Assembly (NCBI GenBank): GCA_021324575.1
Contig: JAJPIW010000055.1
Coordinates: 1 to 32,528 of the forward strand
Origin: Intrasporangiaceae bacterium
Lineage (GTDB): Bacteria > Actinomycetota > Actinomycetes > Actinomycetales > Dermatophilaceae
Direction: 5' to 3'
Length of the DNA: 32,528 bases
Shown here: positions 23,103 to 30,217 of the stretch, one piece after another
How positions within the stretch are numbered: the stretch's first letter is position 1
Layout of the letters: each line of letters opens with the position of its first letter
Notes under the pieces: model-generated
The model's input: the letters and a program-made list of their open reading frames with translations, nothing else
The model's database searches: none
Told to the model about the DNA's origin: nothing
Program-made: the position numbers and the translations under genes

Positions 23103-24677
23103 GTGGCCTCACCGCCCGGACCGACCGGCCCCACCTCGCCGCGCGCCTCCGCGCAGCGGGCCGACCTGCTCGGGGCGCTCTCCCTCGCCATCGACCTCGG
23201 GCTGGGGCTCCCGGCCGAACACGTCATGCGCAGTGCGCTCACCGCGTTCCGGCTGGCCTCGCTCGTCGGCCTCGACGAGGCCGGCCGACGGGCCGCGTTC
23301 CATACGACGATGGTCATGTGGATCGGCTGTCACGCCGACTCCCATGAGTACGCACTGTGGTTCGGCGACGACATCCGCGCGCGTCATGACTCGTATGCCG
23401 TGGACTGGGCCGGTCTCCCGTATGCCGGGTACCTCGCCCGGCACATCGGGCTCGGCGAGCCGATGCCGGAGCGGGTCCGCCGCGTCGGGTCGTTGCTGAC
23501 CGGTCCGCGCGGCCACTTCGCCGAGCTCGTCGGGTCGCACTGCACATCCGCCGGGTTGCTGGCCCAGCGCCTCGATCTCGGAGGCGATGTAGAGGTTGCG
23601 CTCCAAAACGCCTATGAACGTTGGGACGGGCGCGGGCTGCCTTGCGGCACAGCGGGATCGGACCTACCGCTCGCCATCCGGATCGCCCAGGTCTGTGACG
23701 TGGCCGAAGCCCGACGGGAGGCGGCAGGACCTCAGGCAGCGGTTGAGGTCGTGCGGGAGCGGTCGGGTGGGCAGTTCGACCCGGACCTCGCTGCCGCCTT
23801 CGCCGGCGCCCCCGACGAGGTCCTCGTCGCCGACTCGGTCGACGTCTGGGCCGAGGCTCGCCGGGTCGCTCCGAGCGGGCCTCTGACCCAGGCCCAGCTC
23901 GACGCGTTCGTCCGGGCGCTGGGCGAGTTCGTCGACCTCAAGAGCCCCTACACCCTCGGCCACTCGGCCGGGGTCGCCGGGCTCGCTGCCGCGGCAGCAC
24001 GGCATACCGGAATGACCCCCGACCAGGTGAGCACGGTCCGCCGGGCCGGCCACCTGCACGACCTGGGCCGGATCGGCGTCTCCAACCAGGTGTGGGACAA
24101 GGTCGGCCCCCTGACCGCCGTCGACATCGAGCGGGTCCGGATGCACCCTTACCTCACCGGGCGGATCCTGCAGCACGTCGGCGGGCTCGGTGAGGAGGCC
24201 GAGATCGCCGCCAACCACCACGAGCGGCTCGACGGCAGTGGGTACCCGCGCGGTGTGACCGGGGCCCGGCTGACCCTCGCCGACCAGATCCTCGCGGCCG
24301 CCGACACCTTCCATGCAGCCCTCGAGCCCCGGCCGCACCGACCGGCCGTCGACCGCTCTGCGGCGACCGCCCTGCTCGGTCGTGAGGTCCGGTCGGGGCG
24401 GCTGCGCGGCGATGCGGTGGCCGCCGTCCTCACGGCCGCGGGCGAGCACCGGACCGTCCGGGATGCCTGGCCGGACGGGCTCACCGCCCGCGAGGTCCAG
24501 GTGCTGCGCCTCGTGACGCGGGCCCGGACGACCGCGCAGATCGCCGACGAGCTCGGCATCTCGGTCAAGACGGTCCGCAACCACCTCGACCACGTCTATG
24601 CCAAGACGGCGACGGGCAACCGGGTGGGTGCGAGCCTCTACGCGATGGAGCATGGCCTCGCCGACCCCGTCCTCTGA
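23103..24677 (+). CDS. HD-GYP phosphohydrolase with LuxR-type helix-turn-helix
   Basis: A 524-aa regulator. Residues about 20-210 resemble a degenerate HD-GYP half (GCHADSHEYALWFGDD; YERWDGRGLP where GYP would be). Residues about 262-440 form a canonical HD-GYP domain: His287, His319-Asp320 (HLHDLGRIGV), His348, His372-373 and GSGYPRG (Gly380-Tyr381-Pro382), the metal and signature residues of cyclic-di-GMP phosphodiesterases. Residues about 459-520 form a LuxR helix-turn-helix (LTAREVQVLRLV, TAQIADELGISVKTVRNHL). It may couple nucleotide turnover or sensing to transcription. The GTG start is 30 nt after the DsrE-like gene. Targets are unknown. Confidence 0.88.
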   Translation: MASPPGPTGPTSPRASAQRADLLGALSLAIDLGLGLPAEHVMRSALTAFRLASLVGLDEAGRRAAFHTTMVMWIGCHADSHEYALWFGDDIRARHDSYAVDWAGLPYAGYLARHIGLGEPMPERVRRVGSLLTGPRGHFAELVGSHCTSAGLLAQRLDLGGDVEVALQNAYERWDGRGLPCGTAGSDLPLAIRIAQVCDVAEARREAAGPQAAVEVVRERSGGQFDPDLAAAFAGAPDEVLVADSVDVWAEARRVAPSGPLTQAQLDAFVRALGEFVDLKSPYTLGHSAGVAGLAAAAARHTGMTPDQVSTVRRAGHLHDLGRIGVSNQVWDKVGPLTAVDIERVRMHPYLTGRILQHVGGLGEEAEIAANHHERLDGSGYPRGVTGARLTLADQILAAADTFHAALEPRPHRPAVDRSAATALLGREVRSGRLRGDAVAAVLTAAGEHRTVRDAWPDGLTAREVQVLRLVTRARTTAQIADELGISVKTVRNHLDHVYAKTATGNRVGASLYAMEHGLADPVL

Positions 24678-24739
24678 GGCACGGGCGGCGCGGACCGCAC
24701 GGCATACGCGCCGAGCAGGTGACCCAACCAGGGGAGAGG

Positions 24740-25123
24740 TCAGATGTAGAGGCCGGTCGGCTCGGCGCCCGACGGTTTGGCCGCGACGGCATGGATGTCG
24801 CGCTCGCGAAGCAGGACGTAGGTCGTCGACTGGAGCTCGACCTCGGCGCGTTCCTCGGGGTCGAAGAGGACGCGGTCGGCGAGGCTCACCTGCCGGACGT
24901 TCGGGCCGACGGCGACGACAGTGCCCCAGGACAGTCGGCGGCCCACCGCCGCCGTTGCCGGGATGACGATGCCGCCCCCGGAGCGCCGCTCCCCCGGCTC
25001 GCCCTCGACCGAGACGAGGACCCGGTCCTGGAGCATCCGGATGGGCAGCGCCTCGGCCGCCGCGGACGCCTTGCCCTCTCGGCCGCGACCGCCCGACGAA
25101 CGTTGGGTCCGGGTCTCAGCCAC
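24740..25123 (-). CDS. GroES-like co-chaperone family protein
   Basis: A 127-aa Cpn10-fold protein. After a charged 30-residue N-terminal extension (TRTQRSSGGRGREGK) comes the GroES barrel: LPIRMLQDRVLVSVEG, GGIVIPATA in place of the mobile-loop exit, WGTVVAVGPNV, LADRVLFDPEERAEVEL and LRERDIHAV. It differs from the main GroES by this extension and has no groEL beside it, so it is likely a paralogue of unknown partner. The GTG at 25123 overlaps the DUF3618 stop by 8 nt. It is the last gene of the bcp-DUF3618-groES-like unit. Confidence 0.8.
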   Translation of the reverse strand: MAETRTQRSSGGRGREGKASAAAEALPIRMLQDRVLVSVEGEPGERRSGGGIVIPATAAVGRRLSWGTVVAVGPNVRQVSLADRVLFDPEERAEVELQSTTYVLLRERDIHAVAAKPSGAEPTGLYI

Positions 25124-25391
25124 GTCGCCGACGGGCGAACACGACGAGACTGAGCAGCGCGAGCCCGGCCAGGACGACGGCCGCGATCCGCTCGGTGCGA
25201 AGGTCACCTTCGGGGGTCGTCGTGGCCGCCGCGAACCGCGCCTTGACATCGTCGGTCTGGCGCTTGAGGATCGCCTGCGGCGACACCTGGTGGGCGAGCA
25301 CGTCGACGGTCTGCGCCAGGCGGGTGCGCCGGGCGGCGATGTCGGCCTCGAGGGCCGCGACGGTGGTCGGCACAGGGGTGTCATTGCTCAT
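25116..25391 (-). CDS. DUF3618 small membrane protein
   Basis: A 91-aa actinobacterial DUF3618 protein. The N-terminal segment TTVAALEADIAARRTRLAQTVDVLA is a probable amphipathic or coiled helix, followed by LAHQVSPQAILKRQTDDVK, and one transmembrane helix at about residues 69-85 ending in a basic ARRRRG tail. No function is established for the family. It lies between bcp (12-nt gap) and the GroES-like gene (8-nt overlap). Confidence 0.8.
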   Translation of the reverse strand: MSNDTPVPTTVAALEADIAARRTRLAQTVDVLAHQVSPQAILKRQTDDVKARFAAATTTPEGDLRTERIAAVVLAGLALLSLVVFARRRRG

Positions 25392-25403
25392 CGTCAGGCT
25401 CCT

Positions 25404-25874
25404 TCAGTCGCCGAGGCCGAGGTCACGGCGCACCTTGGCCACGTGGCCGGTTGCCTTGACGTTGTACCACGCGTGGGTCACGACGCCGTGCTCGTCCAGG
25501 ACGATGGTGCTGCGGATGACACCCTCGACCGTCTTGCCGTAGAGCTTCTTCTCCCCATAGGCACCCCACGCCTTGAGGACCTCCTTGTCGGGGTCGCCGA
25601 GCAGCGCGATGGTCAGGTGCTCCTTGGCGCGGAACCTGGCCAGCTTCTCCGGCTTGTCCGGCGAGATCCCGACGACGGAGTAGCCGTCCTTGGCCAGGCT
25701 GTCGAGGGACTCGCTGAAGTCGCAGGCCTGCTTGGTGCAGCCGGGAGTCAACGCGGCCGGGTAGAAGTAGACGATCGCCTTGCTCCCCCGGAGGTCGACG
25801 AGGCTGACCTCCTTGCCCTCGTCGTCGGGGAGGGTGAAGTCGGGAGCCTGGTCGCCGGGTACGAGACGCGTCAC
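25404..25874 (-). CDS. bcp: Thioredoxin-dependent peroxiredoxin, Bcp/PrxQ type
   Basis: A 156-aa peroxiredoxin that reduces peroxides. Peroxidatic Cys46 and resolving Cys51 are in TPGCTKQACDF, the CxxxxC pattern of atypical two-Cys BCP enzymes. PDFTLPDDEGKEVSL and VVGISPDKPEKLARFR are family-typical. The GTG at 25874 is preferred; longer starts add an unconserved basic stretch. TATAGG about 10-15 nt upstream resembles a -10, suggesting a very short leader. It is the first gene of a three-gene unit. Confidence 0.94.
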   Translation of the reverse strand: MTRLVPGDQAPDFTLPDDEGKEVSLVDLRGSKAIVYFYPAALTPGCTKQACDFSESLDSLAKDGYSVVGISPDKPEKLARFRAKEHLTIALLGDPDKEVLKAWGAYGEKKLYGKTVEGVIRSTIVLDEHGVVTHAWYNVKATGHVAKVRRDLGLGD

Positions 25875-25971
25875 GCGCCCAAACCTATACCGACGGGTTC
25901 GCTCGTATGCCGCCCGCTCGCCGAGGGTCGCACCGTACCGCGGTGCGCCCGGCCACTCGCGGGGACGCAAG

Positions 25972-26045
25972 CTCTGCTAGCAGAAGCTGGTTCACTCAGC
26001 ACAGGTTGCAACGTCTGCTGAGTGAACCAACCTTTGCTAGCAGAG
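25972..26045. repeat. 74-bp imperfect palindrome between tRNA-Leu and bcp
   Basis: Two 30-nt arms (25972-26001 and 26016-26045) are complementary at 27 of 30 positions, including a 14-bp perfect inner run (TGGTTCACTCAGCA). The 14-nt loop holds the palindrome GTTGCAAC, and the outer parts contain GCTAGC-centred palindromes (TCTGCTAGCAGA at 25973-25984; a second at 26027-26050). It is AT-richer than the surroundings. Possible roles are tRNA transcript terminator, REP-like element or multi-site operator. Confidence 0.85.
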
Positions 26046-26184
26046 GTTGGCTCAGCCGTGCACTGGCGGGTTGGTTCAGCCGTGCGCTGGCGGACGGTGC
26101 GCGAGGGGGTGGGGCCACGCTCGGGCACAGGGCGCCGAGCGAGACTGCGCCAGCAGGATCGCTGGCGGACGGTGCGCGAGGGGG
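26045..26184. repeat. Tandem 24-bp units and a 24-bp duplication of the tRNA-Leu 3' end
   Basis: Units at 26045-26068 and 26069-26092 are tandem copies with two mismatches (each contains GCCGTGC and CTGGCG). Separately, 24 identical bases occur at 26086-26109 and 26161-26184. The second copy covers the last 12 nt of tRNA-Leu plus 12 nt of flank. A tRNA 3'-end duplication can mark a past integration or a slippage event; only about 51 bp lie between the copies and no integrase is present. Confidence 0.8.
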
Positions 26185-26254
26185 GACTCGAACCCCCACA
26201 CCCGAAGGCGGCAGGACCTAAACCTGCTGCGTCTGCCAATTCCGCCACTCGCGC
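26173..26254 (-). tRNA. tRNA-Leu (anticodon TAG)
   Basis: An 82-nt class II tRNA on the minus strand. Acceptor GCGCGAG pairs with CTCGCGC. The anticodon stem GCAGG/CCTGC closes the loop TTTAGGT, giving TAG. The long variable arm includes CGCCTTCGGGTG, and the T arm is GGGGG TTCGAGT CCCCC. CCA is not encoded (the genome reads CCG after the discriminator A). It decodes CUA leucine codons, which are rare in such a GC-rich genome. Confidence 0.94.
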
Positions 26255-26321
26255 GCTGGGCCAGCCTAACGGGCCGCACGTCTGGCATCCCGTGAGTTTC
26301 AGGGCTGCCGAACGGGCGGTT

Positions 26322-26371
26322 GGCCGCCCGGTTGGCATCCCCGGACTCAGCGGGATGCCAACCGGGCGGCC
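26322..26371 (-). terminator. Perfect 20-bp-stem terminator hairpin after rdgB
   Basis: Arms 26322-26341 and 26352-26371 are perfectly complementary over 20 bp (they begin GGCCGCCCGG and end CCGGGCGGCC) with a 10-nt loop. The hairpin lies 15 nt beyond the rdgB stop and upstream of the co-directional tRNA-Leu, so it likely ends the rph-rdgB transcript. Confidence 0.8.
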
Positions 26372-26386
26372 CGCATCGCCACAGCC

Positions 26387-27064
26387 TCAGGCCAGATGAG
26401 CGCGCAGGATGGGGATCATGGTGCGGAAGGCGTTGCCGCGGTGGGAGATGGCGTTCTTCTCCTCGTCCGTGTACTCCGCCAGGGTCCGGGTGTCACCGTC
26501 CGGGCGGAAGATCGGGTCGTAGCCGAAGCCGTTGCTGCCGCTGGCTTCCCGGACGAGCACACCCCGTACCTCGCCCATCGCCGTCGCCGTCCGGCCGTCG
26601 GGCATGGCGAGCACGGCGGCGCACACGAACCGCGCGGCCCGGTGCTCGTCGGCCACGTCCTCCACCTGGTCGAGCAGCAGCCGCACGTTGTTGCCGTCGC
26701 GCTCGGCACTGGGCAGGTCGACACCGGCGATCGTGCCCGACCAGCGGGCCGAGAACACCCCCGGCGAGCCGCCCAGCACGTCGACCGCCAGGCCCGAGTC
26801 GTCGGCGACCGACGGCAGCCCCGTGGCGGCGGCGAGTGCCACGGCCTTGAGCCGCGCGTTGCCCTCGAAGGTCACCTCGGTCTCGGGAGTCTCCGGCACC
26901 TCCGGGTAGGCCGACGCACTCACGACCTCCAGTCCGAGCTCGTCGACGAGGCCACCGAGGATCTGCACGAGCTCGTGGACCTTGTGCTCGTTGTGCGTGG
27001 CGAGCACCAGCCGACGCGAACCGGCAGCGTCACCCGAGCGACCGGCATACGACCCGCTCGTCAT
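26387..27064 (-). CDS. rdgB: Non-canonical purine NTP pyrophosphatase (XTP/dITP)
   Basis: A 225-aa Ham1/RdgB enzyme that removes dITP, XTP and related damaged purine nucleotides. N-terminal [49 protein letters not shown] cut at the catalytic [12 protein letters not shown] and C-terminal ISHRGNAF are the family signatures. The ATG overlaps the rph stop (ATGA), the common actinobacterial rph-rdgB pair. There is an N-terminal extension of about 17 residues before the conserved core. Confidence 0.96.
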   Translation of the reverse strand: MTSGSYAGRSGDAAGSRRLVLATHNEHKVHELVQILGGLVDELGLEVVSASAYPEVPETPETEVTFEGNARLKAVALAAATGLPSVADDSGLAVDVLGGSPGVFSARWSGTIAGVDLPSAERDGNNVRLLLDQVEDVADEHRAARFVCAAVLAMPDGRTATAMGEVRGVLVREASGSNGFGYDPIFRPDGDTRTLAEYTDEEKNAISHRGNAFRTMIPILRAHLA

Positions 27065-27843
27065 GCGTTCCGCTCGCGGGCCGGCGCCGCGAGGGCGGCC
27101 TGTTGGGCCGCGGCGAGGTCGGCGCAGCCCTTGACGGCGAGGTCGAGCAGCGCATCGAGGAGCGCGCGGTCGAAGGCGGAGTCGGCACCCTCGGCGGTGC
27201 CCTGCACCTCGACGAAACGGCCGTCGCCGGTGAGGACGACGTTCATGTCGGTGTCGGCGGTCGAGTCCTCGGGGTAGTCGAGGTCGAGCACCGGCTGCCC
27301 GCCGACCACACCGACGGATACGGCGGCGACCGACCCGGTGAGCGGCTTGGCGCCCTTGGCGATGAGCCCCTTGGCGCGGGCGTCCTCGATGGCGTCGGCG
27401 AGCGCGACGTAGGCGCCGGTGATCGACGCCGTCCGCGTCCCACCGTCGGCCTGGAGGACGTCGCAGTCGATGACGATCGTGTTCTCCCCCAACGCTTTGG
27501 TGTCGATGATCGCGCGCAGCGACCGGCCGATGAGGCGGCTGATCTCGTGCGTCCGGCCCCCGACCCGGCCCTTGCGCGACTCACGGTCCGAGCGGGTGTT
27601 CGTCGAGCGCGGCAGCATCTCGTACTCGCTGGTCACCCAACCGGTGCCCTTGCCCTTGAGCCAGCGCGGCACCCCCTCAGTGAACGAGGCGGCGACGAGG
27701 ACCCGCGTGCGCCCGAACTCGACGAGCACGCTCCCCTCGGCGTGGTCGAGCCAGTTGCGGGTGATCCGCACCTCGCGCAGCTGGTCAGGGGCGCGGCCGT
27801 CGTGCCGCTCGGTCCGGGTCGTCGAAGTCGTCGTGGAAGTCAC
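27061..27843 (-). CDS. rph: Ribonuclease PH
   Basis: A 260-aa phosphorolytic 3'-5' exoribonuclease that trims tRNA 3' ends. [43 protein letters not shown], the basic [28 protein letters not shown] region and [22 protein letters not shown] are diagnostic when read in short blocks. The GTG at 27843 is used; TACGCT about 8 nt upstream is -10-like, suggesting a leaderless transcript. It is upstream of rdgB and divergent from the YqeY-like gene. Confidence 0.96.
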   Translation of the reverse strand: MTSTTTSTTRTERHDGRAPDQLREVRITRNWLDHAEGSVLVEFGRTRVLVAASFTEGVPRWLKGKGTGWVTSEYEMLPRSTNTRSDRESRKGRVGGRTHEISRLIGRSLRAIIDTKALGENTIVIDCDVLQADGGTRTASITGAYVALADAIEDARAKGLIAKGAKPLTGSVAAVSVGVVGGQPVLDLDYPEDSTADTDMNVVLTGDGRFVEVQGTAEGADSAFDRALLDALLDLAVKGCADLAAAQQAALAAPARERNA

Positions 27844-27880
27844 GGCACCAGAGCGTATGCCGTGTGCTGGACTGGGTCGT
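27844..27880. promoter_or_regulatory. Divergent start region rph / YqeY-like gene
   Basis: Only 37 bp separate the two divergent starts. Two copies of CGTATGCCG lie 24 bp apart, and the second supplies the ATG of the plus-strand gene. A minus-strand TACGCT (27857-27852) could drive a leaderless rph. No Shine-Dalgarno is present for either gene. Confidence 0.35.
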
Positions 27881-28300
27881 ATGCCGCACCCCACCGACCG
27901 CTCGATCCGCGACGCCCTACGGGCCGCCATCATCGATGCCGCCAGGCGTCGTGACCGAGCGGCCCTGCCCGTCTACCGGACCGCGCTCGCGGCGATCGAC
28001 AACGCCGAGGCCGTTCCGCTGCCCGCCGACCTGCCGACGGTGGGCACCATCGACGGCTCGCGCATCGGCGTGGGCGTGGCAGAGGCGGAGCGGCTCCACC
28101 TCACCGAGGACGAGATGCGCGCCATCGTCGGAGCCGAGGCGCAGGAGAGGCGAGCGGCCGCCGTCGCGTTGTCCTCACATCCGGGACAGGCCGACGCGGC
28201 CCACCGGCTCGAGACCGGAGCGGCCCTTCTCACCGCCCTCCTCGACCCACAGCTCGACGCGCTGCTCGACGCCGAGCCGGGCAAGGGAGCGAGCCGATGA
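27881..28300 (+). CDS. GatB/YqeY-domain-like protein
   Basis: A 139-aa helical protein. The N-terminal segment [36 protein letters not shown], taken in parts, resembles the YqeY domain (helix of charged residues, then ALxxAIxNAE). [21 protein letters not shown] fits the second helical element. YqeY relatives are linked to tRNA-dependent amidotransferases, but stand-alone proteins have no firm role. The ATG has no Shine-Dalgarno and lies in a CGTATGCCG motif. Its stop overlaps the SDR start. Confidence 0.65.
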   Translation: MPHPTDRSIRDALRAAIIDAARRRDRAALPVYRTALAAIDNAEAVPLPADLPTVGTIDGSRIGVGVAEAERLHLTEDEMRAIVGAEAQERRAAAVALSSHPGQADAAHRLETGAALLTALLDPQLDALLDAEPGKGASR

Positions 28301-29187
28301 GGTTTGGCCGTCGACATCCGGTTCGCTCGTTCGACGGCGCTCGGGTGGTCGTCACCGGCGGCTGCTCGGGTCTGGGTCTGGCCCTCACACGGCTGTTCAC
28401 CGGGGCCGGGGCGACCGTCCTCGTCGTCGACGTCCATGCCGGACCGCCCATTGGCGTGCTCCCGGAAGGGGTCCTGTACCGGCAGCTCGACGTCCGGTCG
28501 GATGAGGCGTGGGACGAGACCCGCCGCTGGGTCGAGGCCACCTGGGACGGGCTCGACGTCCTCGTCAACAACGCCGGCGTCGCGGCCGGGGGCCGGATCG
28601 ACGTCGCCTCGATGGACGACTGGCGGCGGGTCGTCGACGTCAACCTGCTCGGCGTGGTGCGCGGCTGCCGGACGTTCACCCCGATGTTCAAGGAGCAACG
28701 CTCGGGACTCATCGTCAACACGGCGTCGCTGGCCGGGCTGGTCCACGCACCCGCGATGTCGTCCTACAGCGCCGTCAAGGCCGGTGTCGTCGCACTCTCG
28801 GAGACCCTGCGCCACGAGCTCGCGCCATGGAACGTCCAGGTGTCGGTGATCTGCCCGTCGTTCTTCCGCACCAACCTCGCCGAGTCATTTGAAGGCAAGG
28901 ACGTGGAGATCGAGCAGAACGCCGTCGACCTCATCGCCAACGCCCCACGGTCGGCAGACCGGGTGGCCCGCGTCGCCTTCGAGGCGATCGGCGCCGGGCG
29001 ACACCTCGTCCTCACGGATCCCGAGGGGCGAATCACGTACGGCGCCAAGCGATTTGCCCGACCGCTCTACACCCGGATGATGATCTCGGCGGCCGAGCGC
29101 GTCGCCGACGGACGACCGGGTGCCCCATCCGCCATGCGGGCCGTCGATCGGCTACGGGCCCGGTGGGACACTCCGTCTCGCGGCTGA
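28297..29187 (+). CDS. Short-chain dehydrogenase/reductase
   Basis: A 296-aa classical SDR with cofactor loop TGGCSGLGLA, NNAG motif, catalytic Ser in NTAS and YSAVK (Tyr and Lys). An Asp after the second strand (VVDVHAG) suggests NAD(H) preference. The C-terminal extension of about 50 residues (TRMMISAAERVADGRPG) is longer than the minimal SDR and may contact lipid-like or large substrates; this is inference. It is coupled to the YqeY-like gene by ATGA and is convergent with the S66 gene 15 bp away. Confidence 0.88.
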   Translation: MRFGRRHPVRSFDGARVVVTGGCSGLGLALTRLFTGAGATVLVVDVHAGPPIGVLPEGVLYRQLDVRSDEAWDETRRWVEATWDGLDVLVNNAGVAAGGRIDVASMDDWRRVVDVNLLGVVRGCRTFTPMFKEQRSGLIVNTASLAGLVHAPAMSSYSAVKAGVVALSETLRHELAPWNVQVSVICPSFFRTNLAESFEGKDVEIEQNAVDLIANAPRSADRVARVAFEAIGAGRHLVLTDPEGRITYGAKRFARPLYTRMMISAAERVADGRPGAPSAMRAVDRLRARWDTPSRG

Positions 29188-29202
29188 CCGTCCGCGCCGG
29201 CA

Positions 29203-30194
29203 TCAGACCAGGGTCTGGGTGATCCGCTGCTCGTCCCGGTGGACGACGACCTCGGCCCGGGCGCCGTTGACGAAGGTCATGAACGGCTGGGTGTGACCGA
29301 AGTCCACATCGAGGACGACGGGGCACGGGAGGTCGCCGAGAGCGTCGGCGATGGCGTCCTTCTGGGTCCAGGTCGGCAGGTCAGGCGCCGGTGACCGGCC
29401 GACGAGCACGCCGGACGCGCCCTCGAACCACCCCGCCAACCGCATGCCGTGCAGCGCCCGCGCAACGTCGAACGGTCCCCACTCGCAGACCTCGAGGTAC
29501 ACGCTCGCGCCGTCGGCGCCGGCGTCCCGGACGAAACGCGGCACGTCCCCGTACGCCGTGCCGGTCAGGTGGGCGAGCACCTCGACGCACCCGCCGACCA
29601 GCCGTCCGCCGAACGCGACGTCGCGGTCGCCGCCGAGGACGGACCACCGGGTCGGCACGTCGAGCGTCATCCGCTCGACGGTCGGGTGGTCGCGGTAGTC
29701 GTCCCAACCCTGGGCCCGCCGGTGTGTGGCCGCCGTCTGGGCGACAGCGGCGCCCGTCGGGGCCGTGACGACGTCGAGCCAGTGCAGGTGACCCGGCGCC
29801 GCGGCATACGGGGTGTCCATGAGGTTCCAGCCATGGACGGTGGCCCAGCCGGCCAGCAGGGTGAGGGGCAGCATGGTCGTCGTCGTGTCGCTGAAGCCGA
29901 CGTACCAGCTCGGGTCGCAGGCGGCCAGGAGCTCGAAGTCGAGCAGGGGCAGCAGGTCGATCGCCGTCTCGCCGCCCCACGGCGGGACGACCGCGGCAAT
30001 GTCCGGGTCGACCAACATCGCCATCAGCTCGTCGGCGCGCGCCCGCTTCGGCGCGCTGACGTGGGTCGGCGTCCCGAGGCACTCACCGAGGACAACGCCG
30101 AATCCGTTGTCCTGCAACACTTTCACGGCATGATCGAAGCGCGGCCGTAGCTCCGGTCGCCGGGCACGAGCGGGCGCGGGTAGCGGATCGGCAT
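29203..30194 (-). pseudogene. S66 LD-carboxypeptidase/MccF-like peptidase with damaged 5' end
   Basis: From 30126 down, a 307-aa frame encodes most of an S66 peptidase: WGGETAIDLLPLLDF, nucleophile Ser in VGFSDTTTTML, HGWNLMDTPY, GGCVEVLAHLTGT, YLEVCEWGPFDVARALHG and the His of DVDFGHTQPF. The usual N terminus (MPIRYPRPLVPGD) is present from ATG 30194 but in another frame, running into a stop after 23 residues. The main frame picks up at PELRPRFDHAVKVLQDNG. The conserved GVTAPSSG-type first strand is missing. A deletion of roughly 30 nt that shifts the frame is the simplest reading. A shortened protein from GTG 30126 is possible but would lack the first strand and helix. Confidence 0.7.
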
Positions 30195-30217
30195 CGGCCG
30201 ATCGTATGCCGCGCGCC

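Noticed and set aside
26086-26184. Present-day integrated mobile element at tRNA-Leu
   Set aside because: Only about 51 bp lie between the direct repeats and there is no integrase or cargo gene.
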